A DNA stretch of 64,000 nt from positions 124,001-188,000 of the forward strand of contig CAVSIY010000002.1 of NCBI GenBank assembly GCA_963728165.1, given 5' to 3'. The stretch is from Hyphomicrobium_A sp963728165. GTDB lineage: Bacteria; Pseudomonadota; Alphaproteobacteria; Rhizobiales; Hyphomicrobiaceae. Positions 42,646 through 50,723 of this stretch are shown one piece after another; position 1 is the stretch's first letter, and each line of letters starts with the position of its first letter. Position numbers and translations under genes: made by a program. The notes under the pieces are model-generated. The model was not told the origin of the DNA. It made no database searches and was given only the letters and a program-made list of their open reading frames with translations.

Positions 42646-44084
42646 CGCGCGACCTCCGTCGGGCCGGAGGCCCGAACTTCCCAGGTTGTCTTCACCTCCC
42701 CCGTCTCGGGGTCCTTGGTATCTTTCAAGGCGATGCCCATGGCAGCGAGCTCGTCGCGAATGCGGTCGCCTTCTTTGAAGTCCCTGGCCTTGCGCGCTTC
42801 GCTGCGCGCCTCGACCAGACGCTTCACGCGCACCGCCAGATCCGGATCGGTGACCTCCATGAGGCCGGCGCTGCGCGAGGGCGCGGTCCAGCGGCTGACA
42901 TCGAAGCCCATGAACTCCGCCGAGGCGAGCCACTGCTGCGCAATCGCGTGGGCGCCGCCCTTCGCCTCCTTGGCGAGCTCGTGCAGCTTGGCGATCGCCA
43001 GGGGCGTGTTGAGATCGTCGCAGAGCGCATCGACGACCTCGCCGCTCGGCAACAGTCCCTTGGAGACCTCCACGCCGAGGCTGTCGTTGATCTCCGCCCA
43101 GCGATCGAGCGTTGCACGCGACTCTTCGAGGCCTTTCCTGGTCCAGTCGATCGGCTGGCGGTAGTGGGTGCGCAGCATGTTGAAGCGAATGACCTCGCCC
43201 GACCACTCCTTCAACAGATCATGGATGGTGATGAAGTTGCCGAGCGACTTCGACATCTTCTCGCCCTCGACCTGCAGAAAGCCGTTGTGCAGCCAGAAAC
43301 GCGCCATGAGCGGCGTATCGTGCGCGCAGCGAGACTGCGCGATCTCATTCTCGTGGTGCGGGAATACGAGGTCGATGCCGCCGCCGTGGATGTCGAACAC
43401 CTGCCCTAAGTGCTTCTCGGCCATGGCCGAGCACTCGATATGCCAGCCCGGCCGCCCGCGCTTCTTGATGCCGCAGGGCGATGGCCACGACGGCTCGCCC
43501 TCCTTCGACGGCTTCCACAGGACGAAGTCCATCGGATCCTTCTTGTAAGGCGCGACCTCGACGCGGGCGCCCGCCTCCATCTCCTCGAGCGAGCGGTTCG
43601 ACAATTTTCCGTAGTCGGGCATCGAGGGAACGTCGAAGAGGACGTGGTCTTGCGCTACGTAGGCATGGCCATTGGCTACGAGAGCCTTGATCAGCGCCTT
43701 CATCTCCTTGATGTGCTCGGTCGCGCGCGGCTCGACGGTCGGCGGCAGCACGCCCAGCGCTCGGATGTCGTCGTGGAATTGCTTGGCCGTGCGCTCGGTC
43801 AGCTCGCGGATGGGCACGCCCTCCTCGGCCGCGCGCGCGTTGATCTTGTCGTCGACGTCGGTGATGTTGCGCACGTAGGTGACGTGGTCCGCCCCATAGA
43901 TGTGGCGCAGCAGCCGGAACAGCACGTCGAACACGATGATGGGGCGTGCGTTGCCGACGTGCGCGTAGTCGTAGACCGTCGGCCCGCACACATACATGCG
44001 CACATTGTTCGGATCGAGCGGCTCGAACCGATCCTTCCGGCGCGTCAGCGTGTTGTAGAGCATCAACGGATGCGCTTCGGCCAT
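42642..44084 (-). CDS. cysS: Cysteine-tRNA ligase
   Basis: A 480-residue class I synthetase of normal length that charges tRNA-Cys. The HIGH-type motif is in VCGPTVYDYAHVGNAR, the KMSKS motif in EKMSKSLGNFITI, and the zinc-site residues are in WHIECSAMAEKHLG and HGGGIDLVFPHHENEIAQS. The DALR anticodon-binding region near the C-terminus includes VEARSEARKARDFKEGDRIR. The stop overlaps the start of the 39-residue protein gene by 4 nt, forming a cysS-small protein-cimA unit. Confidence 0.95.
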   Translation of the reverse strand: MAEAHPLMLYNTLTRRKDRFEPLDPNNVRMYVCGPTVYDYAHVGNARPIIVFDVLFRLLRHIYGADHVTYVRNITDVDDKINARAAEEGVPIRELTERTAKQFHDDIRALGVLPPTVEPRATEHIKEMKALIKALVANGHAYVAQDHVLFDVPSMPDYGKLSNRSLEEMEAGARVEVAPYKKDPMDFVLWKPSKEGEPSWPSPCGIKKRGRPGWHIECSAMAEKHLGQVFDIHGGGIDLVFPHHENEIAQSRCAHDTPLMARFWLHNGFLQVEGEKMSKSLGNFITIHDLLKEWSGEVIRFNMLRTHYRQPIDWTRKGLEESRATLDRWAEINDSLGVEVSKGLLPSGEVVDALCDDLNTPLAIAKLHELAKEAKGGAHAIAQQWLASAEFMGFDVSRWTAPSRSAGLMEVTDPDLAVRVKRLVEARSEARKARDFKEGDRIRDELAAMGIALKDTKDPETGEVKTTWEVRASGPTEVAR

Positions 44085-44435
44085 GACAGTCCCTTGACGG
44101 TCCCTAAGTGGTCGCAGAACGGACCTTGGGCCGCTGGCGGGAGGCGTTTCTCTGTCTCAGGCTTTGGGCAAAGAAGCGGGCCGCGCCAGCGGAGAGTGCT
44201 AGCTCGGAATAATAATGCCGCAACGAATGTTGACGGCGCGTGTCGGCGAAGTCCGCTTCATGGGGCCCTTATGGGCAGATGGAGCGCTTTCGTCAAGCGC
44301 GCCAACGCCGCGGCGAGGCGGCTCGGCCGCCCCGATCCGGTGCGGGACAGGCTCATTGCCCGCCCCATTTGCTCCGCATTGACCCACTAGGCGCTGGTGA
44401 TCATAGTTGCATCCCAAACGGCCTTCGCGGGCGAT
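44085..44435. other. Divergent intergenic region between cysS and the DUF2865 gene
   Basis: A 351-nt gap with promoters for two divergent genes. GTTGACGGCG near 44230 could be a -35 for the plus-strand gene. A GC-rich imperfect hairpin, GGCGAGGCGGCTCGGCCGCC, lies near 44315-44340. A 39-codon plus-strand frame (44271-44390) starting MGRWSAFVKRANAA has no ribosome site and is not called. Confidence 0.4.
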
Positions 44436-45536
44436 ATGAACCCTCACGCCGACCACACGAGCAGACACAACGCGCGCCGTCGCCGCTATGGCGTTGGCGC
44501 AGCCGTTGTCGTTGCGGTCATGCTCGCCGCCGGCCCGGTGCTCGCGCAAGGCTGGTGGCCGTGGAACAACTCCGAGCCCGACCGACCGCCGGTGCCGGAG
44601 GAGCCCGTCTACAAGGATCCCGACCAGCAGCCCCCGCCGCCTGCGGCCCCGCCAACCGCCAACTGGTCGACGAAGAACCCCATCTGTCTGCAGCTGGAGC
44701 AGCGCCTGGTGCAGGAGAGCCAGCGCAGCTCTCAGACCCGCGATGCGCTACCGCAGCTGGAGGCGGAGGCCCGCCAGGTCGATCAGAGCTTGCAGGCGGC
44801 CCAGCGCGAGCTCGAGCGGCGCCACTGCTATGAGTATTTCCTGTTTTCCAAAACGCTGCGGCGCACGCGCGCGTGCGTGGATCTATCCCAGCAGGCGGAG
44901 CAGGCACGCCAGCGCCTGTCCGACTTGGAGACGCGGCGCCAGCAGATCATCGGTTCCTCGGAGCAGTCGCATCGCGACGACATCGTGCGCGAGCTCGCGC
45001 GCAACAACTGCGGGGCCAACTATACGCAGGAGGCGCGTCGCCAGAACCGAGGCATCTTCTCCTCCATCTGGCAGGACGAGGAAGGGGGAAGCTACGGCAA
45101 CAACTGGGCGCCGTCGGGCGCACCGCTCTCCTCCGCCACGTACCGCACGGTGTGCGTGCGCCTGTGCGACGGCTACTATTTTCCGGTGAGCTTCTCCACG
45201 CTGCCGAGCCACTTCGAGCAGGACGAGAACGTGTGCCAGTCGAAATGCGCAGCGCCCGTCGAGCTCTATTACTACCAGAACCCCGGCGCCACTGTTGACC
45301 AGTCCGTGGCGCTGCGCACGCAGGAGCCCTACACGACCCTCAAGACCGCCTTCCGCTACCGCAAGGAGCTGGTGCAGGGCTGCTCGTGCAAGCAGGCCGA
45401 GTACGTCCCCAAGGGCGCGCCCCAGAGCACCCAGCAGGGGGCTGTCCCCCCAAGCGCGGCTCCAGGCGGCAGCCAGGTCCAGGGCGATGCGTCGGGTTGG
45501 GAAGCCCGTTCCGAGCAGGAAGCGAGGTCGCGCTGA
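44436..45536 (+). CDS. DUF2865 domain-containing secreted protein
   Basis: A 366-residue product from the ATG at 44436; a GTG at 44397 would add 13 residues. The signal peptide is GVGAAVVVAVMLAAGPVLAQ after a basic start (HNARRRRYG). A proline-rich stretch is followed by a coiled-coil region (ALPQLEAEARQVDQSLQAAQ) and the cysteine-rich DUF2865 core TYRTVCVRLCDGYYFPVSFS ... VCQSKCAAPVELYYY ... GCSCKQAEY. This family is largely confined to Rhizobiales and is probably periplasmic; function unknown. The cysteines probably form disulfides. Confidence 0.85.
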   Translation: MNPHADHTSRHNARRRRYGVGAAVVVAVMLAAGPVLAQGWWPWNNSEPDRPPVPEEPVYKDPDQQPPPPAAPPTANWSTKNPICLQLEQRLVQESQRSSQTRDALPQLEAEARQVDQSLQAAQRELERRHCYEYFLFSKTLRRTRACVDLSQQAEQARQRLSDLETRRQQIIGSSEQSHRDDIVRELARNNCGANYTQEARRQNRGIFSSIWQDEEGGSYGNNWAPSGAPLSSATYRTVCVRLCDGYYFPVSFSTLPSHFEQDENVCQSKCAAPVELYYYQNPGATVDQSVALRTQEPYTTLKTAFRYRKELVQGCSCKQAEYVPKGAPQSTQQGAVPPSAAPGGSQVQGDASGWEARSEQEARSR

Positions 45537-45661
45537 CCGGCGCCCCTGTCCCACCCGAAAGAGGTGCCAAAGCGCGGGTTTGCCCTGCCGGCACCCCAGC
45601 GGCTACCATTCAGGGGCAGTCCGCAACAGCCGCGCCCGGGACGTCCGATACTCTTGTGCCC

Positions 45662-46168
45662 ATGACCACGCTACGTCCGCTGTCGGTCGACGACCTGTCG
45701 ACGGCCCGCTACATCCATACGGCCTCCTTTTCGGGAAGCGCGCAGGAGCACTATTCACCCGCCGATATCGACGCCTTCAACGCCTTCGTGCGCAGCCCGC
45801 GCTACGCCGACCTCCTGCTCGGCAACAATGCCATTGCCGCCTGGATCGAATCCGAGATGGTCGGCACGGCGGCCTGGAGCCCGGGCGAAGGGCGCAGCCC
45901 CACCGCCCGCATCATCGTGGTGGCGGTGCGTCCCCTCTTTACCGGAGAGGGCATCGGCCGGCTGCTCGTCGATCATGTGGAGGCAGAAGCGCACGAGGCG
46001 GGCTACCAGGCGCTGGAGGTGAGCGCCACGCTGAACTCTGTCGGCTTCTTCGAGAGCCTGGGCTTCCGCGTGGTGCGCAACGGCGGCTGGGCGCTGCCGC
46101 TCGGACACGAGATCGCCGTCGTCTTCATGCGCAAGGCTGAATTCATCGGTCTGCAAGCGCTGCCGTGA
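45662..46168 (+). CDS. GNAT family N-acetyltransferase
   Basis: A 168-residue protein from ATG 45662; the longer frame upstream has no family resemblance. The acetyl-CoA-binding motif A is in IIVVAVRPLFTGEGIGRLLV, followed by VEAEAHEAGYQALEVSATLN and FFESLGFRVVRNG, characteristic of GNAT enzymes. The substrate cannot be deduced. It starts 125 nt downstream of the DUF2865 gene on the same strand and converges on gltX. Confidence 0.85.
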   Translation: MTTLRPLSVDDLSTARYIHTASFSGSAQEHYSPADIDAFNAFVRSPRYADLLLGNNAIAAWIESEMVGTAAWSPGEGRSPTARIIVVAVRPLFTGEGIGRLLVDHVEAEAHEAGYQALEVSATLNSVGFFESLGFRVVRNGGWALPLGHEIAVVFMRKAEFIGLQALP

Positions 46169-46203
46169 CAGCGCGGCGATTGACCCGCGACACAAGGCGC
46201 TCA

Positions 46204-47568
46204 TCAGCACGCGCGGCCGAGCAGCCGCCCTTCGGCCTTGGCGCGCCCGATGAGCGGAAGCAACGACTTGAGCTCCGGGCCGTCCTCGAGCCCCGTCAGC
46301 GCCAGCCGCAACGGGTGGAACAGCGCGCGCCCCTTGCGCCCGCTTGCCGTCTTGAGCGCAGCGATCCAGACGTCCCAGGTCGTGTCGTCCCAAGGCTCCG
46401 CCGGCAACAGCGCGGCAGCTTGCGCCGTCAGCTCCTTATCCTCGCTCAGCGGATGCACCTCGCCGGCGACGATGCGCCACCACAGGCTCGCATCCTCGAT
46501 CACCGAAAGGTTGCCGTGCACGACCCGCCAGAACTCGGGCCCGCCCGCAACGCCCAGCGCCTTGAGCCGCTCGGCGACCGCCTCGTAAGACAGCTTGTGC
46601 AAGAGACGCGCATTGAGAGCTTTGAGCTCGTCGAGGTCGAAGCGCGCCGGCGCGGCGGAGATCTTCTCGAAGGCAAAGAGCCCAGCCAGCTCGTCGAGGT
46701 GCTCGTGCACCTCGATCGGGTCTGACGTGCCGATCAACGCCGTGTAGCTCGCAACCGCCATCGGCTCCAATCCTTCGGCCCGCAAGCTCTCGATCGACAG
46801 CGCCCCCAGCCGCTTCGACAAGGCATGCCCGTCGGCGCCGATAAGCAGACTGTGATGCCCGAAGTGCGGCGGCTCGTGACCCAGAGCCTCGAACAGCTCC
46901 ATCTGCACCCCGGTGTTGGTGGTGTGGTCGTCGCCGCGGATGACGTGGCTGACATGGAAGTCAGCATCGTCGATGACGCTGGTGAAGGTGTAGAGGAAGG
47001 TGCCGTCGGCGCGGATGACGACCGGATCGGAGAGCGAGCCTATGTCGACCGTCTGGTCGCCACGGATCAGGTCGTTCCACGACACGATTGTGGGGAGCGG
47101 CGTCAAACCCCCCTCGGAGTTGTCGAGCCGGAAGCGCCAGTGCGGCTTGCGCCCCTCAGCCTCGAGTCGCGCCCGCTCGGCAGCGTCGAGCGACAGGCTT
47201 GCGCGGTCGTAGATGGGCGGGCGCCCGCGCGCGAGCTGGCGCTTGCGCTTGCGCTCCAGCTCGTCCTCGGTCTCGTAGCAGGGATAAAGGCGTCCCTCTT
47301 CTTTGAGGAGAAAAGCCGCCGCCTCGTAGCGCGCCACACGCGCCGACTGACGCTCCTCGCGCGCCCACGCGAGCCCGAGCCACTTGAGATCCTCACGGAT
47401 CCCTTCCGCGAAGGCCTCGGTGGAGCGCGCCAGGTCCGTGTCGTCGAGGCGCAGCCAGAAGGTGCCGCCCTGCGTCCTGGCAAACAGCCAGTTGAGAATG
47501 GCGGTGCGCACGTTGCCGACGTGAAGGCGCCCGGTGGGGCTCGGCGCGAAGCGGACGGTGACGGACAT
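46204..47568 (-). CDS. gltX: Glutamate-tRNA ligase
   Basis: A 454-residue class I synthetase. The HIGH-equivalent motif is FAPSPTGRLHVGNVRTAILN and the KMSKS-equivalent is DGHALSKRLGALSIES. The start is set at ATG 47568 because MSVTVRFAPSPTG is the normal family N-terminus; the in-frame extension to 47739 is not. The HVGN form and short length fit alphaproteobacterial GluRS enzymes, some of which are one of two copies that also charge tRNA-Gln; whether a second gltX exists cannot be seen here. Confidence 0.93.
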   Translation of the reverse strand: MSVTVRFAPSPTGRLHVGNVRTAILNWLFARTQGGTFWLRLDDTDLARSTEAFAEGIREDLKWLGLAWAREERQSARVARYEAAAFLLKEEGRLYPCYETEDELERKRKRQLARGRPPIYDRASLSLDAAERARLEAEGRKPHWRFRLDNSEGGLTPLPTIVSWNDLIRGDQTVDIGSLSDPVVIRADGTFLYTFTSVIDDADFHVSHVIRGDDHTTNTGVQMELFEALGHEPPHFGHHSLLIGADGHALSKRLGALSIESLRAEGLEPMAVASYTALIGTSDPIEVHEHLDELAGLFAFEKISAAPARFDLDELKALNARLLHKLSYEAVAERLKALGVAGGPEFWRVVHGNLSVIEDASLWWRIVAGEVHPLSEDKELTAQAAALLPAEPWDDTTWDVWIAALKTASGRKGRALFHPLRLALTGLEDGPELKSLLPLIGRAKAEGRLLGRAC

Positions 47569-47665
47569 CTGAGGCTCATCCGGGACGTCTGACGGCAAGG
47601 CGTCACCCTTAGGGTCCCAGACGCGGGAACTCAAGGGCGCCGTGGCCGCGAAAATTCGGCGCAGC

Positions 47666-49045
47666 TCAGAAGTCGATCTTGGCGCCGGTGATGACCTGTT
47701 GAAATCCGTCGATCGATGTTTCGCCAATGGGGGCACCACTGGTGGCGGTGGCGGAGTTGCCGATGAAGCTGCCGTCAGCGTATTGGTAGACGACGTAGAG
47801 GTTCATATCGGCTTCATCCAAGCGTTGGATGAGGCCTCCCTGCCAGAAATTGATGTTACCGCTGACCGTCTTGTCCGGGTTCGAGCCCGGATCATCATGA
47901 CGATAGGAGACGAAGATCTCCGTCGCTCCGAGCCTAAACCACTGCTTTTGCACCCCCGGGCGAACGAACCACGTCGTGCTGTCGGGCTCGAACACGGTGC
48001 CGGGAGGAAAGACGTGGTCGGTGCGGACGCTTTGCCGCCCCCAGCCGCCGAACACGAACAAGCCGGTCGGGTCGTGCGTGATGGTCGCCGCGGCGCCCTC
48101 CCACGTGCATGAAAAATTCGGGAGCGAAGTTGCGATGTTGCCACCTGAAATGCAGGGCGTGCCGCCGACGGCGTAGTTGCCCTGCGGTGTCGACCTCAGC
48201 GACCCCGGGTTGTTACTCGCGCCGTACCCCGCTCTGGCGAGCACGCTGAAGTCCAAAAAGGTCTGCTTGTACGTCACGGCCGCGTCCCACACGTCATCGT
48301 CGCCCAAGGACGTGGTGACCACGAGACCGTTCCACTCCGGTGACTGGTAGCGGAAGACATTGCGCCGCGAGGCGTCGCCGGGCGTCGAGTTGTTGAAGCC
48401 GCGCAAGACCTCCCGCCACCTCAGATTGTTCACGAAGTTGCCGTCGCTCCGAATGAGGAAACCGGCCATGAAAATGGGCGCGCCTTCGGCATCGTCGACA
48501 TCGCGTGCGAACGTCGGATCGGCGTCGTCGAGAAGGTGATAGGTGGCCATTCCGTTCAGCCCGAAGCTGAACTCGCCGAGCCGGCTGCTCTTCAAGAACC
48601 AATAGTTCTTGCGCACGAACGGGCGGTCATCTCCGTTGGCCGGGTTGGCACTGAGAGAGTGCAAGGTGGTCTGGTCCCATTGGTTTCCAACGTGGCCCTG
48701 AATGCCTATTTCCAACAGAAAGCCGACCGACCATTCCTCGGTGATCTTCGCCGCGCCGACGAACTTGACGCGCGACTGCTCGACCACGTTGGTTCCCAAA
48801 TAAGCGTCAAACTCGGTGCCATCGTCCCATGCAAATAGCGCCTCGTTGGCCCAGCCTGAGACCGTCACGCTGACGGTGCGGTTGCCCTTGCGCGCAGTCG
48901 TTGCCTCGAGCTCGGCGACGCGGGCCTCGAGGTCGGCGCAGCAATCGTCGGCCGCGCCGGCACGGGCCGCACCCGCCGAGCCGGCGAGCAGCACCGCCAC
49001 AGCCAGGATCGCCGCCAGGCCGATGTCATTTATGTCTCGGAGCAT
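47666..49045 (-). CDS. Outer-membrane porin
   Basis: A 459-residue protein with a signal peptide (AAILAVAVLLAGSAGAARAG). Next comes a short coiled-coil (CCADLEARVAELEATTARKG), then NRTVSVTVSGWANEALFAW, the first beta-strand of an alphaproteobacterial porin. Alternating-residue strands fill the remainder (LGEFSFGLNGMATYHLL, DMNLYVVYQYADG), and the chain ends in Phe (GAKIDF), as outer-membrane barrels do. The coiled-coil after the signal may be a periplasmic trimer handle. Substrate range unknown. Confidence 0.85.
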   Translation of the reverse strand: MLRDINDIGLAAILAVAVLLAGSAGAARAGAADDCCADLEARVAELEATTARKGNRTVSVTVSGWANEALFAWDDGTEFDAYLGTNVVEQSRVKFVGAAKITEEWSVGFLLEIGIQGHVGNQWDQTTLHSLSANPANGDDRPFVRKNYWFLKSSRLGEFSFGLNGMATYHLLDDADPTFARDVDDAEGAPIFMAGFLIRSDGNFVNNLRWREVLRGFNNSTPGDASRRNVFRYQSPEWNGLVVTTSLGDDDVWDAAVTYKQTFLDFSVLARAGYGASNNPGSLRSTPQGNYAVGGTPCISGGNIATSLPNFSCTWEGAAATITHDPTGLFVFGGWGRQSVRTDHVFPPGTVFEPDSTTWFVRPGVQKQWFRLGATEIFVSYRHDDPGSNPDKTVSGNINFWQGGLIQRLDEADMNLYVVYQYADGSFIGNSATATSGAPIGETSIDGFQQVITGAKIDF

Positions 49046-49254
49046 TATCCGCCGCCGGCTCGTCCTGTTGGCGCAGCATTACATCCGATTCGTGACATCG
49101 GACGCTGTGGCCGAAAGAGCTTGGGAAGCCGTGGCGGCCGGCTGATTCGCCCCAAAGGAAGCGACGTTGCGCAAAATTCCCCGTGCGTTGCCGCCGTCGC
49201 CCCGCGCAACTACAATCGCGCACGTTCCGCGCCAGCATCGAGAAAGCCGCCGAA

Positions 49255-50016
49255 ATGTCACCAGCGTCCCGGCAGGCAACCGCGATTTGCTACGGCATCG
49301 CGTGCCACGCCTCATTCGTGTTGGGTGTCGGCACCATGATCGTCATGATGTACTATGGGATGAGTCTGTCGTTGGGGCGGCTCGAGCCGCCCTGGCGCTG
49401 GATCGCCAACGGCGCGCTCCTCGTCCAATTTCCACTGACCCATTCGCTGTTGCTGACCCATCGGGGCAGAGCGCTCTTGGCCCGGCTCGCACCCGCAGGC
49501 CTTGGCGCGGGCCTCGCGACCACCACCTATGTCATCCTCGCGTCGATCGCGGTTTTCGCGCTCTTCGCCCTGTGGTCGCCGACAGGGATCGTCTGGTGGC
49601 GGGCGCAAGGCGCTGTGCTGGTGTTCATGACCGGGCTTTACGCCGCTGCGTGGCTGCTGCTTGCCAAGGCAATGGCGGACGCGGGTCTCGGATTGCAAAT
49701 GGGCTACCTCGGCTGGTGGGCCGTCCTGAGGGACCGTAAGCCCGTCTTCCCGCCCATGCCGGAGACAGGGCTGTTTCGCGCCTCGCGTCAGCCGATCTAC
49801 GTTGCGTTCACCCTGGCGGTGTGGACGGTCCCCACCTGGACACCCGACCAGCTCGTCGTGGCGATTGCGCTGACGCTCTATTGCGTCGCCGGGCCGCTCT
49901 TCAAGGAGGCCCGCTTTCAGCGCGCCTACGGCCCGCAATTCGACCGCTACCGCCGGCGCGTCCCCTATTGGCTGCCCTGGCCCCGCCGCCGGGCGCTCGG
50001 CGCTGGAGACGAATGA
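49255..50016 (+). CDS. Integral membrane methyltransferase-like protein (ICMT/NnrU-like)
   Basis: A 253-residue protein with six or so membrane helices (ASFVLGVGTMIVMMYYGMSL, VILASIAVFALFALW, AVLVFMTGLYAAAWLLL, PDQLVVAIALTLYCVAGPLF). The C-terminal pattern RQPIYVAFTLAVW ... KEARFQRAYGPQFDRYRRRV is the conserved SAM-binding end of isoprenylcysteine carboxyl methyltransferase-like enzymes. Start at ATG 49255 with a GAGAAAG stretch upstream. Its stop overlaps the start of the UbiG-like gene, so the two methyltransferases are probably made together. Substrate unknown. Confidence 0.78.
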   Translation: MSPASRQATAICYGIACHASFVLGVGTMIVMMYYGMSLSLGRLEPPWRWIANGALLVQFPLTHSLLLTHRGRALLARLAPAGLGAGLATTTYVILASIAVFALFALWSPTGIVWWRAQGAVLVFMTGLYAAAWLLLAKAMADAGLGLQMGYLGWWAVLRDRKPVFPPMPETGLFRASRQPIYVAFTLAVWTVPTWTPDQLVVAIALTLYCVAGPLFKEARFQRAYGPQFDRYRRRVPYWLPWPRRRALGAGDE

Positions 50017-50723
50017 TGGCGAATGATCTCACCATTTACCGCACCTACGCCCCCAACTGGTGGGACGGCTCGCAACGCTTCCTGCGCCTGTTGCACAACA
50101 TCGTGCCCGCCCGAATGCGACACTTCTCGACGCTTATCGAGGATTGGGGCGGGGCGACCGTTCTCGATCTGGGCTGCGGCGGCGGCTTCATGGCGGAAGC
50201 GCTGGCGCGGGAAGGCGCGCGCGTCGTCGGCGTCGATCCCTCTGCGCCCGCCGTTGAAGCCGCCCAAGACCACGCACGCAAGGCGGGTTTGAAGATCGAT
50301 TATCGGGTCGGCTCGGGCGAGCGCATTCCCATCGAGGCGGCAAGCGTCGACTGCGTGGTCTGCGTCGACGTGCTCGAGCACGTCGAGAGGGTCGATAGGG
50401 TGCTCGACGAGATCCGCCGCGTGCTGAAGCCGGGCGGCCTCTTCCTGTTCGACACGATCAATCGCACGCCGCTTGCAACGCTCGTCATCGTGCATGTGGG
50501 GGAGAGGGTTTTGCGGCTGCTTCCGCGCGGCACGCACGACCCCAAGAAGTTCATTCGGCCGGCGGAGCTGCAGGCAAAGCTCATGCAGCGCGGCTTCGAG
50601 GTGGGTCCAATCGTCGGGCTCGCGCCGACCGGCATCAACCGGCGCCTCGACTTCACCTTCGGCCGATTTCCCTCCGTCCAGATCATGTACATGGGGCACG
50701 CGCGTCTGCGCGCTAGCGCCTAG
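50013..50723 (+). CDS. UbiG-like class I SAM methyltransferase
   Basis: A 236-residue protein. The SAM site is VLDLGCGGGFMAEALAREGA, with the acidic ribose-binding residue in VVGVDPSAPAVEAA and the post-motif CVVCVDVLEHVERVDRVLDE. LFDTINRTPLATLVIVHVGE and RLLPRGTHDPKKFIRPAELQ match UbiG closely. The N-terminus (MANDLTIYRTYAPNWWDGSQ) differs from classical UbiG, so an O-methyltransferase for another prenyl or quinone-like substrate is possible. The start ATG overlaps the upstream stop (ATGA). The 3' end overlaps convergent nadE by 11 nt. Confidence 0.82.
   Translation: MMANDLTIYRTYAPNWWDGSQRFLRLLHNIVPARMRHFSTLIEDWGGATVLDLGCGGGFMAEALAREGARVVGVDPSAPAVEAAQDHARKAGLKIDYRVGSGERIPIEAASVDCVVCVDVLEHVERVDRVLDEIRRVLKPGGLFLFDTINRTPLATLVIVHVGERVLRLLPRGTHDPKKFIRPAELQAKLMQRGFEVGPIVGLAPTGINRRLDFTFGRFPSVQIMYMGHARLRASA

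Noticed and set aside
44271..44390. 39-codon frame MGRWSAFVKRANAA
   Set aside because: No ribosome site, arginine-rich and ends before the DUF2865 gene with no supporting feature.
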